Shown: one piece after another, positions 1-12,800 of the stretch
Layout: every line of letters starts with the position of its first letter
Position numbering within the stretch: position 1 is the first letter of the stretch
Assembly: GCA_036971475.1 (NCBI GenBank)
Contig: JBAIZL010000005.1
Location: 178,431,886-178,495,885 of the forward strand
Reading direction: 5' to 3'
Length of the DNA stretch: 64,000 nt
From: Prosapia bicincta
Taxonomy: Eukaryota > Arthropoda > Insecta > Hemiptera > Cercopidae
Notes under the pieces: generated by a model
Seen by the model: the letters and a program-made list of their open reading frames with translations, nothing else
What the model was told of the DNA's origin: nothing
The model's database searches: none
Position numbers and translations under genes: made by a program

Positions 1-149
1 TAGGCCTATAGCTTACATTATTGTAATTTTCATTCCTGATGATGCTGGTACTGTTTACCGACGAAAAGCTTTGGATATAAATTAATAAATATTCTTGTAT
101 TTGAATAACCTATGTTGTTTTAAATTATTAAACAAGAAAACGTATTTTA

Positions 150-196
<47 letters not shown>

Positions 197-2252
197 ATAT
201 AATACAAACACAAGAGTTTATTAACATTTCACACCTATAAAACTGTGATTAGATTATACATATTTGAATTAATGGAAATTATAACAACATGGAAGGCTTT
301 ATTATCTGAGTGTAATTAATGACACTACTGGTTACCAATTGCTAAACAAGTTATTGTATGAAATATAGTATAACTAGTGATGCAATTGGTTAACTTATGA
401 GCCTCACCAATAGACAGGTTAACAATTTATTGTCCAGAAATATTCTGAAGCCCAAATAGAGCATATTTGTCAGAGTTACTGGCGATACTGAATCTTAAAA
501 TTAAGGTAAATTCATAAGATTAATATGTGAAATCAAAACCTGCAATTTGGGACAAAAGGTGTGTTGCTACCCTGATTCAATAGAAAAATTGAATTCTAGA
601 ACAGGATTTTGATGAATTGAAAATATTTTTTCTAATGGATGAGAACATTGTAAGCTGTAGAATGTATTATCTATCAGTACTAGCTCTCCTTAAGTAAATC
701 ATAATTATGTTTAAAACTTCAAGGTTATAATGACAAAAATATCTATTTTTACCAAACCACTTTAATCCATTTTGTGAAATCTGCTTGCCCAGTGCCCATA
801 ATTATTAGATTGTTTAACAAGTGTTATTTAAAAAAATTCATACAACAATTATTTATTTGTGTTAAAATTAAATAGGTATGTCACTTTTAAATATCATTTG
901 CAAAATTGTTAAGCTTTTAACATTTAACTTCATTATACTTATGATCAAACAATGTAATTACTTTAATATCAATTACCTTAATTTAATATCTAACTTGTCT
1001 TCAGAGAGAATGTTTTTAATTTTTTAAAATTGTTGTATTCTTAAAATATTTGTCATGAAAATATTTAATATTTAAGAAAGTATAAATTTTATCAACATTA
1101 GTAACCGTCTACATTTTCAGTTTTGAATGGTCAGACATGGTAGTATTTTCACACATAAAGTCGTAACATTAGTTGGTTTCCGTAAGAATTTTGTTGACCA
1201 AATCTCTAACAAAAAATATTTAAAAAAGTCTAATTCTTTAGAATTCAGTGAGAAACAAATTTCATATAAATGCCTGATTTATTTGCATCAGAATCATGCA
1301 ACGATCTGTAAACACGTGAGACAAGCTATAGACTTTGCATTTACAAAAATGGAGACTATTAATTCTGGTTAGCATTTAATGTCCAGATAATATAAAATAT
1401 TGAACCTAGAGTGCCATACAATAGATAGAAAAAAAAATGTAAACGTGTGGCATTGCTAATCTGAGAGAAATTATAGAACGTTCAAATACGGGAATGCTCC
1501 CATTAACTGTAGAGCGATCTCACATACTGGTACAGGAATGCTAATCAAAGGGTTAAATAGCTTAGCAATTCATGAAATGATGGCTTAAAGAGAAAAACTT
1601 ACTATTGTCTAAGTTCCTTCACTTAATTTTGAAACTAGGCTGGATATTTATGCATTTGCCTAACCTTGTGCCCCTTTTTTCACTAACAAAACAAGTAGAA
1701 ACTCTTATTTGACACCATTTTCTCAAGTATTGTCATATTTTTCAAGTTATTATGTTAGTGACAGCATAGTTTTGCTACAGTTGAACTATTGACATTGAAG
1801 TCACTAGTTAACCTTGGCTAATAGACCTTTAACTTTTTCCCAAACCATGTTTATAATGTTTAAAAAACAAATATTTTCTATAATGATGAATGTTGTTATG
1901 CATTTTCATTTAAAGAGTGTGTTCAACCAATAAAATTACTGATATTCTTTTAAAACTTCTGTATAGATAAAGGGTTCATAGATGGCCCAAAGTAAAATTA
2001 TTCATAAATGGACCAATGTTAAATTTCATCCCATATTAATGGCTTAATTGTACCATATTTTATTGGTTATGAAAACTTTGTAAACTCATCTCAGTACAAA
2101 TTCTTGAACAATTTTGTTTAAGCCAAAAATTGAGAGACAAAAATATTATTTAATCCACAAATATTTACAATAATCTATGTGGAAATTAGTAAAATTACTT
2201 ATTTGTGTGTGTTTAAACATTTTTATTTTAAAATTTAATGACATTCATGCAG
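1..2252 (+). other. Upstream intron of the rootletin gene, partial
   Basis: No coding exon can be recognised. The stretch is AT-rich intron sequence ending at the acceptor AG at 2251-2252, after a TTTAATGACATTCATGCAG tract. It contains a (TA)n run at 154-193. A short open frame at 1127-1372 has no recognisable motif and is not counted as a gene. Earlier rootletin exons must lie upstream of the window, because exon 1 here opens in the middle of the protein. Confidence 0.7.
154..193. repeat. (TA)n microsatellite
   Basis: Uninterrupted TA dinucleotides. Unlike most other TA runs in the window, no Penelope-type terminal sequence is visible next to it. Confidence 0.95.
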
Positions 2253-2443
2253 GTATTACAGTACAAACAAAGATGTTCAGACTTAGAAGGTCAAATGGAA
2301 GAAGGGGGATCACCTTCCCGCAGAGTAACAGCATCTCCTGGTTCTGCTTTGGATTCAGCACAGCAACACCTCAGGGAATTAAGAGAAGAAAGGATTCATG
2401 ACTTGGACACTGCTCTGCACCGGCTGGAGGAAGAGAGGAGGAG
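2253..2443 (+). CDS. CROCC: Rootletin exon 1 of window
   Basis: 191 nt, enters in phase 0 after AG at 2251-2252 and leaves with 2 extra bases at donor GTAAAA. Begins VLQYKQRCSDLEGQM and ends in a charged coil (ALHRLEEERR). Includes a Ser/Pro-rich insert (GGSPSRRVTASPGS). An upstream in-frame ATG at 2238 belongs to the intron. Confidence 0.88.
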
Positions 2444-5400
2444 GTAAAATGAAAGAATATTAAAACTATGATATTTGTTTCATATATTTAGAATTTGTTT
2501 CAGTTATAAAATACTGTTATTATTGCAGATGTGAAAAGATTATGCAGGTAAATTCACAGTTGAGAGATCAATTAGAAGAGGCATGCCAGAGCAATGAGGC
2601 CTTGACAAATGACTTACAAAAACTTACTAGTGATTGGGAACAAATGAGAGAGGAAATGATTTGCAAAGAAGAAGAATGGAAAGAAGAAGAACAGGTAAGA
2701 ATAATATATTTTGTTAGAGAGAAACAAAGGATACAACAAAGGTTCATCCGAAACATATCATACATTTAGGTTATGTGTGTTTCTTTCTTGAAAACAAACC
2801 AGAGTATTACTAAGGCAAGTCTGCCAGTCTCCTTCTAGTTTTATCAATGAGTGTTATCAGAACTAAGCTACACACACAAACACACACACAAACACACACG
2901 CACACACACACACACACACACACTCAGGTTGATTTTTCCTTCCTCCAACAGGAAATAAATAAAGCAAATTAATATTAAAAAAAACTATTTTATTACTAAT
3001 AGTGAAGTGTATTTATGATTACATTTTGAAATAACTTTGACAATTGAAGTTTATGTTATACCTGTGGATGAACAATCTAATACTACCTTTGTAAAAAGAT
3101 ACTGCTAGTGAATTTAAATGGGATTTGTTGAGGTTTTCTTGAAGCTTTTTGTTAGTTTGGAAGTGCTCCTCTTTTAACCACTACTTCAATCCAGTTTGGA
3201 ACTAGGTTGAGATTATATGGCAAGTGATTGAGTATATTGAAGCAGGTATTAGATTCCATAAACACTGTGAAGACTGCCATATTATTGGTAGAGCTCATTT
3301 TGTTCAATATTATCTTAGCAATCAAACAGTGAATGAAATCCATTTTTAAAGATTGTTTTCAAGTCCCTACTCACAGTCTAAAACAGAGCAGCCTCCTTTT
3401 TTATCGGTATATAATTAGGTAAGAAAATTAAAAATTAACATTTATTTGTTAGTTTTGTATGTAAAACAATAATTTTATTATATCTTTGAGTCCTAAGTGG
3501 TCGCCTTATAAGAAGAAAAACATTCAAAATTTCCAAGACCGACAATGTTTATGTTATATTTTCCAGGCAGCAATATATCATTGACATCATTTTGGCAAAT
3601 TTATTTTGTATATGAATCACCCGTTATATTTTGTTAGGTAATTTTAGAATTTAAGAAGAATAAGTAAATAACTGGTCCGAATTATCCATCACTAGCACAA
3701 TTTCTTAAAAGTGGCTTTCAAGATATCACCTTTCGAAGTTTACTTAAGTAATGTTAGAAATTAGGATAGGCACTTGGTTTTTAATTTTTTTCTTAAGAAA
3801 TTGATGCTAGAATAATATAAGGAATGTTTGTACTCTAGTTTCAATGTTTCTCTACCAGAGTATGATGTTATCTCAATTTTTCAAGAAATGGCAATCGGTC
3901 TAGTGATGCATAACGTGGGCCAATTATGATTCTAGTAGTGTAGAAGCACTAAAGAAAACAGAAAACAAAGATTCAATTTTTCAAGAAATGGCAATCGGTC
4001 TAGTGATGCATAACGTGGGCCAATTATGATTCTAGTAGTCTAGAAGCACTAAAGAAAACAGAAAACAAAGATTCAATTTTTCAAGAAATGGCAATCGGTC
4101 TAGTGATGCATAACGTGGGCCAATTATGATTCTAGTAGTCTAGAAGCACTGAAGAAAACAGAAAACAAAGATTCAATTTTCCAAGAAATGGCAATCGGTC
4201 TAGTGATGCATAACGTGGGCCAATTATGATTCTAGTAGTGTAGAAGCACTAAAGAAAACAGAAAACAAAGATTAGTTGTTTGGCATTCTTGGATATTGAA
4301 TCACTTACAAATTCCCAGATGGTTGTCTATCAGGGCTAGTGTTTGAAATAACATTTGGAATTTAGAGTTTAATCAGAAAATAAATAAATTATGTCTAAAA
4401 ACATAATGTGAATTTTATTCAGTATTAATGCCATTTAGCCAAACATCCTTTGTACAAAAAAGTAATAAGGTTAGGTTTTTGTGATGGCTTAGAACATAAA
4501 TGTTGTATAATCAAATAAAATTTTATAAATACCAAAAACTATTTTTCTACAAATCTATTTTTAATCATATAAGCAGATTAAACAAATATTCTAAATATAA
4601 TTTGATTCTATAGTTAAGTCACACCCTAGGAACATTAGATAGTGATTATTATTTTTTTTTTTTGCACATTTTATATTTAGATCTTTGCTATACATTTGAA
4701 CAAAGTGATTCTATTCCCAGAAAAACAAAATTGTTTTAGTCAATATTATGTTTTGGGATTACTACACTACATACCACATTTGTGCAGTTAGAATTATTTT
4801 AGTTTTGATTATTATAAGAAAGTAATTGTATTAGTTTTCAAAACCAACAAAGAAAAAAAAATTACAATTTAAATACTTACTTTTTTATGTATTTATTGAA
4901 TTAAATCTTTTAACTGAAACTGAGGTCCACCATTCAGGGTTCCACCATTCATTTTACCAAGCATTGGAATTGGTTGAATTTGCCTGTCAGATTTAACTGT
5001 GTAAAAGCTGTTTTCTCGTATTATCTGAATTTTAAATAATTTGTTGCTTAACATTTGCTGAAATTGCTTTCATTCAGATATCTTGGTTTTAATGATTTTA
5101 ACTAAATTTGTATTTTTCAATTTACAGTACTTTAATGACTATTATACATCAGAACATAATCGGCTATTAAATCTTTGGAGGGATGTAGTTGCTGTGAAGC
5201 GAATGTTTTCAGAAATGCAAACTGCTACTCTGCGAGACTTGAATAAGATGAAAGTTGAAATGTCAGTATCTTCAAGGGACATGGCCAGTGCTTGTAATGG
5301 TATATCTGCTCGGGCGAGTCTTTCTGCTAAAACCGGGGTTTGTACTTATAAGTTGTTAATTATTTTAAAGTAGTTCTACAGTAATTAAAGTTTCTAATGT

Positions 5401-8400
5401 AATATACAATTGAGTGTATGTTCTTACTTTCTTTCTATCCCTAACCTGTACCTTCCATCTCGACTTACCTCTGGCCAGCACATCCTCATCCTCCACTCTA
5501 TGATGGTACACCACAACTTGCCCATTGGGAAGTAATGATCTGATTCTCGGGATCTAAATCTGGTTAGAAACTTGTTTCCTGAGGAATTAGATCTCTCAGA
5601 AGAACTATCTCCTGAATTTATAATTAAAACCAATTAGCCACCTATAAGCCCTTTAGGCTTTATCAGGAACATGGATTTTTTGAGAGACATTCTGATTTAA
5701 AGATCATATTAGGGTTAATGCCTAATGAAACCTAATTTTAAAAATGAAAATAAGTAATTGGAAAATTAAAATTTTTTTTACACAATTTTACTACTGTTTT
5801 TAGATTTATTTATAGGTACAGGTTTTTTTAGATGAATGCAATAATTGTTGAATTGAATTTGTAGTTACATTGTGTTCAATTTGAAACAAATAAATCTCAT
5901 GTGATCAGTACTTGGATTATCTTCTCAACAGATTTTCTCAACACATACTTATTTTAATTAATTGGACATTTTACAAAGGCGGATGATTTTATAAATTGTA
6001 CTTACTTAATTTTCAGGTGTTGTTTCAATACTTGCCTCGCTCTTAAATGTCCTCATTCACTAAATATCATTTTAGACAATTTTTGGATGTCTCTATTTCT
6101 AATTCTTTCACCATGTTTGGTCCCTTTTTACTAACTTGTTCCGTACATGTCTAATTCGGTGAATATGATGTTATGCTTTTTTATCACCCACTTTGAGGCT
6201 ATTAGTTTTTATGATTATTTGTTCCTCAGCACTGAGGCTACATTTTATATTTTACGATGTGGGCTATGTTTATAAATCATAATAATGTAAAGAATTTTAC
6301 CTTAATAATTTAAATTTTGTAACATTATTTATATTTACCTACTACTTGCTTTCTGCAACTGCTATCTATTTTGTAACGGTCATTTGGCTGTTACAGTTTG
6401 TATTTACTGATTATTTTAGTCTTTATTAAAGTTAAAATTTATATTTAACCGTTTTTGTTAATTTTGACTGATAATAACTCAGTAATATTTTTGATTAGGA
6501 AAAACAACAACAGCAAGTTTTCACAGAAACATCTGAACTACGTTCTCAAATACAAGTTCTTAATAGTGAGCGACAAACAAATTTGAATAACATCAAACAG
6601 AAGGATGACCAAATTCAACAGCTTTCTAAAGAAATACATAACCTAGTAAGTACCAATGCATTTTATAACCTAGCATTACATTAACAATGATTCTGATTAA
6701 AATGTACTGTAAATCAATTTGTTTGAAATTGCCATTACTTATAAGAAAACTCTTGTTTTAAAATGTAAACAGAAACCCTTTGTCTATGACAACAACATTG
6801 AACATATTTTGAAGTTGTGTTTTTTATGTAGTCAATAACTTCAAATTTGTGTGTTTGTTTGTGTGTGTGTGTGTGTGTGTGTGTCTCACCTTCCAATCAG
6901 AATTCTAATTTTATTATAATTATTGTAATTTTACAATCGAAATGTAATTTCACAATCGCAAATGTAATTTAAAAAAAAACCCTAAGTAACAAGGTTCGAT
7001 CAATTTCGAGCTGAATTTATAGAAAATTCCAGGAGATGCAGTAGGTATTACCCGCCCTGTGCCCCAGGTACTCCGAGGATCTTTGCCGATATTATATTCG
7101 TATTCAGCAACTCCAAAAACCCCCGAGTCAGGAGCATTGATCAATTTCGAGCTGAATTTATGGAAAATTCCAGGAGATGATGTAGATATTACACGCCCTG
7201 GGCCTCAGGTATTCCGACGATCATCGCCGATGTTATATTTGTGTTCAGCTACCCCAAAAACCCCCGAGTAACGAGTTTTGATCAATTTTGTATTCTACTT
7301 ACAAAAAATTCCAGGAGATGAGGTTGATGTCATCTGCCCTGTACTCCAGGTATTCCGGAGATCATTACGGATATCATATTCGTGTTCAGTGCCCCCAAAA
7401 ACCCCCGAGTACTAAAATTCGGCTCATTTCTGTGATAATTCATGGAGTTACACATTTTTTTTTTAATTGAGCCAGTGAATGCACTTTAAAAAAAATGCCT
7501 TTTTCTTATCCACCGATGCAATTTTGATTTCTGATAAAGTGGCTATGTTCACAAACTTTCGTGGTGGCTTCCTGAATCGAATGCAAAAAACCGCATTTCG
7601 ATCTGACTTACTGCACCAATTATCGTAGGTTTAATGCTTTATTTCCTCGCCTAAATATAATTGCCAGTTTTATTTTAGTGATTTTTCTATAAATTGACCT
7701 GCCATGTTTAATATTCTATAAGTTTTTTAATATTATCCTATGAATATAAGTGTATTTTTAATCATGATAATTAATGATTTATTTTTTTTTGAAAAAACCC
7801 ATTTTTATGAAAAAATAATATGTTAAGAGCTGCTTGTACTATTTCAGATGAGAGCATGGTGATACAAGTAACGATGCAGAACTTCAGTTTTTCCAGTAAA
7901 CATGCATTTTAATGTTCTATATTATTATGACTTCAAACAAGGTTTATTTTTAAGATATTTAAAAAGTAAAATAAAAAAAAATTAAATAAAATGTAAATAA
8001 ATTTATTTAGAAGTTATTACCATCTTAACTACTTTATTGCAGACTTAATAAATAATATACTGATTATAAATTAATATTCATCTGAATTCATTCAATGTAG
8101 GAGGAGAGGTGTAATCAAGCTGAATCTGGAATTGGACAAATTACAAGGTTACAAGAAGAGGTAGAGTTATTACAATGTGCTTTAAGGGATATTGCACATG
8201 CAGTCATCCAAGATGCTGAGTCCCGGGACACAGACCCTCAACCTACTCCTCATCTTCATCTAACACCAGGACAATCTATTCCTCCTAGGTATCTATAAAA
8301 TTATATCTAGTTACATTTTTTTTAAAGTAAAATATTAACATTAAAATATGTATATACATTTATCAAAGCTTTTTGCCAATAAAATAACTATTATCATCTT

Positions 8401-9786
8401 CAGGAAAAACAATGATATAATCTATAACAAGATAATAATATATATATTAAAATTATTCTTGGTTTTGAAATATTTTCATTCAATATATATAGATTTGTTG
8501 GGCTAGGAGACTGACAGACTTACCTTGGTAAGAGTCCACTCTGTAGTCTTGAAATAGAAACACATAAAAGCACTTAAACAATGATATATTTCAACCACAC
8601 AGTGGTCTTTGTCAATCGAAGAGAAAACACAAAAAGAAATATGAGAGAATGAAATAAAATAAATTGTAATCACAGATTGTGTAGAGTAGAAATCAGATGT
8701 CACAGATGCACAGATTAAAGATATATATATTGTTTCCATGAGCATATGAGTGATTATAGTTTATATAAGTCTGTCAGGGGAAAAGAGATTGGAGACGTCT
8801 AAGGCTATTAGGAAAAAAAAAGAGATGAATGGATTTATCTCTTCAAAATTCTTCAAGCTTCCGTCCACACCAAAAATCTTTTCACCGATCCACCGCAAAT
8901 TTGGTACAAGCAACCTCCCAACTTGAAAAACATCCTAGTACATCCTAAACTACCAGACCCTGATGCAGAGAAACCACACAAAATCCCTCATGGCTCCTTC
9001 CCATGCAATAGACCTAGATGCAAGACGTGTCCAATACACCCCTCAGCAAATAGTTTCAACAGCCAAACAACAAAAATGGTCTTCAAAATACAGGGTCATC
9101 ATAATTGTACATCGAAAAATGTCATATACCAGCTACAATGTAAACTTTGTTCAGCACAGTACATAGGCCTGACCACGGATGGTCTGAATATCAGAATGAA
9201 TGGCCACAGACATGATGTTAAAATTATGAATATGGATAGACCAACAGCTCAACATGCTGTGAGTCACAACATCACAACTTTTGATGACTGCTATACCACA
9301 AAAATAATTAAATCACTCCCCCCTGATTGCAATCCCTCAGAACTGAGAAGGTGGGAACTATCATACCAGTGGTATACCAAGTCCAGAGAATCCCCTAACC
9401 TCAACATCAGATAAATCCATCTCTCTTTTTTTTTTTCCTAATAGCCTTAGACGTCTCCAATCTCTTTTCCCCTGACACACTTATATAAACTATAATCACT
9501 CATATGCTCATGGGAACAATATATATATCTTTAATCTGTGCATCTGTGACATCTGATTTCTACTCTACACAATCTGTGATTACAATTTATTTTATTTCAT
9601 TCTCTCATATTTCTTTTTGTGTTTTCTCTTCGATTGACAAAGACCACTGTTTGGTTGAAGTATATCATTGTTTAAGTGCTTTTATGTGTTTCTATTTCAA
9701 GACTACAGAGTGGACTCTTACCAAGGTAAGTTTGTCAGTCTCCTAGTCCAACAAATCTACATAATCTTTACCAATCAAAACTAACC

Positions 9787-9864
<78 letters not shown>

Positions 9865-12800
9865 AACATTTATAGAATGGGCTATATAATATTATTTAAG
9901 AATTGGAAGAATATATTAGAAATAACTCACACAAAATTTAAAAAGAAATTCATTAAAAGATTGGTTAGGGTAAAATTGAAACTAAATTCTGGTAAAAGCC
10001 TAGGAATTGTAAACAAGGTATTTGAACTGTAAAATCCATTAGGAAATTTGTTATATCAAATAACCTAACACATAAATTAAAACAAGATAATCTAATAATA
10101 GTTATGTGTAAACAAATTTGTAAACTGTAGTAACATAGGGCCTAAGTAATTACTTGAAGGAAAAAGTGAAAAAACCATTGTAAACAATGTAAGGTTATGT
10201 TTGGAAAAGTCCAGTCAAAACACACACAATTCAGAACTATTTCAAAAGTAAAACACAAAGACACTTCACACACTAATAATAGTAATTAAATAAACACTGG
10301 AAACTTTATTAAGGATCGGAAAATTGAAACAGTAAGTTTCAACCAAAGTTTAACGAAATTAAAACTGGTGAAAATAGTTCATTGACATTAACAGATGTGA
10401 AAGCAAGGAAATAGGTCAGTGTGACAATCGATTCTAGTGAAAAAAAAAATCGAACTAAATTACAGGCAACATGTGTTTTTTTTAGAAGGAGAAGCCGCCA
10501 TATTTTTCTTTAACAATTCTAGAAGTAAAACGAAGCGTTAGTTTTAGTCAGAGTGGCGTGGGACGCCGAGTAAGGTAGCAAATCTGCCAGGTCCAGTCAA
10601 AATTTTATTTATTAGAAACTTTGTCAAAATTATACCGTTTTGTGAAGATAACTTTACAAGATTAAACAGGGATAAGTGAATTGAAAGAGTTAATAAAGTG
10701 TAAATATAATGTGAAGTAAACAAAAAAAGAATTTAAGTGTGTAAAATGTCTAACTGGAGAGAACGGGAATTTTACGTAAGCGACCAGCAGAATTTTGATA
10801 TTTATTAAGTTGAGTAATAGCGCTATAAAAATAACTTTAGTGGACTTTTAAGATAATAGAGAAGTTTAAATTCTAATGTGTACATTAGAATATCTTGTAG
10901 TTAATTAATAGTAAGAAATAAGAAATAATCCAGTTCAAATAGTTTAGCCTTTTTAGTATATTCAAAATTAAAGTATTTCCATCCGGAAAATATTTATTAA
11001 AGCTAATTTCAAAATTTAATATTGTTTGTTCAAAATTTATTTAATTAACCTAAGAATTAAAAAAAAATATAGCCCATGCTATAACCCCGAGATATCAAGA
11101 GATCTTAAACTAGCCAAGGGTATTAAAATTGTGTAACTCTAAAATTAAAAGAAAAAAGAGTAAGTAGATTTTGTTAAAAGTTGTTAAGTTTATTTTGTTC
11201 TGTTTATTGTGTTAATTGTTTACTTGTTGAATTAATAAATAATTGTAATAAAGAATTTAAATTACAAATGCCTGAGTTGTGTTGTGTGTTATAAAAATTA
11301 TATTACATTTGGCGCAACAACGTGGGGCTCGAGAAAATTAGAGATAAAATTTATTTAGAGAGATTTTGAAATAAAATTAATTTAGAACTTTTTATATGAA
11401 AAACATTTGAACTGGAAATAGATTTAGAAAAAATTTTGTAAAATTAAACACTGAGTTGAATAGTCAAGGCTAGGTTGTTTTGTAAAATAAGTTTACTAAT
11501 AGCTTAAATATGTCTGATGAGAGGGAATTATACAATTTGCGGAGAGAAAAAGCTAAAAAAACAGAAAAAGGGGAACAATTAGAAAAGAGTAGGCGGAAAA
11601 GGGCGATAGAAACAGAAGGGGCTGCTCAGGGGAGATTTGTTAGTTTTCAGGAGGGGATCGAAAACAGGGAGGAAAATATTATAGGCGAGCTGGTAGTTGT
11701 AGGGGACCAGGAAAAAGGGACAAGCCTAGAAATACTAGAGACAGAAACGGAAGGCACAGATATGCCTATAGAAGAGAGTGAGGTGGAAACCCAAGTAGAT
11801 GAGGCTAGAGGACTACCACCTATGCAAACCCAACAAAAAAAACAGGGAAATAATGAGAATGAAGATTTAAGGGAGATGATGAGAACTCTCATGAAAATGA
11901 GTGAAAAAGGGAGAGAGGATCTAAATAGACAATTAGATAAGATGGACGAAATAAAAAAAGAATTAAAAGAGAATATAAATGAAATAAAAGGGGAAATGAA
12001 AGATATGAGTGAGGATATGAGGGAAATAAACAAAAAATTAGAGGAAAATAGAGACGAAATGAGAGAGATGAAGGAAGATTTCAAATTCATAACACAGGAA
12101 ATAAGGGAGGAAAGTAAGAAAATGATAGAGGATATGAGGGAACAGTTGAGAACAGAGAATAATGCTGTAGTAGGAGTTATGAGAAGAGACTTAGAGGAGA
12201 AGATTAAGGAGAATTTAGAGGAAACAAAAGAAATAATAGCTGATGTGACAGAAATTAATAAGAAAGAGATAGAGAAGGTAGAAAAAATGACAATACAGAA
12301 CAGGGAAGAGTTAAGAGTTTTAAATAGGGAGATAGCTATTGAGAAAAACAATAATAATGATAGAATTGACCGATTGGAAACAGAAGGAAGGAGGAATAAT
12401 GAGAAACAAGGGGAATTGACCCAGAGAATGGAAAAGGTAGAAAAGAAGGTGGAAGAAAGTAAAGGAGGAGAAGGCCTAAGGATCATACAAGTGTCATGCG
12501 GGAATCAGGAGGAGATACCCAAATTTAATGGGAGGAATGGTAACCCTATGGAGTTCCTAAAAAGACTGGATAGGTATGTGGAGAGAAATTTTGAATGTAG
12601 GACAGGGGAAAGATTTGAAAATGAATGGAGAGGAATCATAGATAGAGCTTTGGAAGTAGGAGCGGCTAGATGGTGGGAATCAATCAGAGAGGAGGTGGAA
12701 AATTTCGCGGATTTACAAGATAGGTTTATAGAAAGATACTGGGCCAAAGAAATACAGGAAGGCATTAAAGAGAGAATAGAAAATGAAAGGTATATAGAGG

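Larger units (their letters stand above)
2695..5127 (+). other. Intron 2
   Basis: 2.4-kb intron. Holds a CA-rich microsatellite (2871-2923) and a 4 x 100-bp tandem array (3874-4273). No gene-like frame is convincing. Ends with TTTTTCAATTTACAG. Confidence 0.75.
6646..8100 (+). other. Intron 4
   Basis: 1.45-kb intron with a (GT)n run (6849-6884) and a three-unit 141-bp satellite-like array (6998-7420). The remainder is AT-rich without recognisable features. Confidence 0.75.
8491..9758 (+). mobile_element. Foldback Penelope-like unit D1 with GIY-YIG endonuclease
   Basis: Two inverted arms, 8491-8840 and 9409-9758 (350 bp each, few differences by eye), bracket a 568-bp core carrying only a PLE-type GIY-YIG endonuclease segment. 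No reverse transcriptase is present, so the unit is non-autonomous. The right arm is followed, after a 31-bp tail, by a (TA)n run (9790-9861). Arm pieces recur at 34721-35076 and 40597-40740, and a diverged unit of the same architecture lies at 39310-40450. Confidence 0.85.

Noticed and set aside
1127..1372. 81-codon frame
   Set aside because: No recognisable domain, no splice context linking it to rootletin; within chance length for AT-rich intron.
3874..4273. CRISPR array
   Set aside because: Whole 100-bp units repeat without variable spacers, and the context is a eukaryotic intron.
8503..8745. 80-codon frames in both PLE-D1 arms (minus strand 8503-8745, plus strand 9504-9746)
   Set aside because: They are the same terminal-repeat sequence read in opposite orientation; hydrophobic chance frame without PLE motifs.
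11647..12765. Long minus-strand open frames (Ser/Leu/Phe-rich) over gag
   Set aside because: Shadows of the purine-rich, coiled-coil gag coding strand; no start context or motif.
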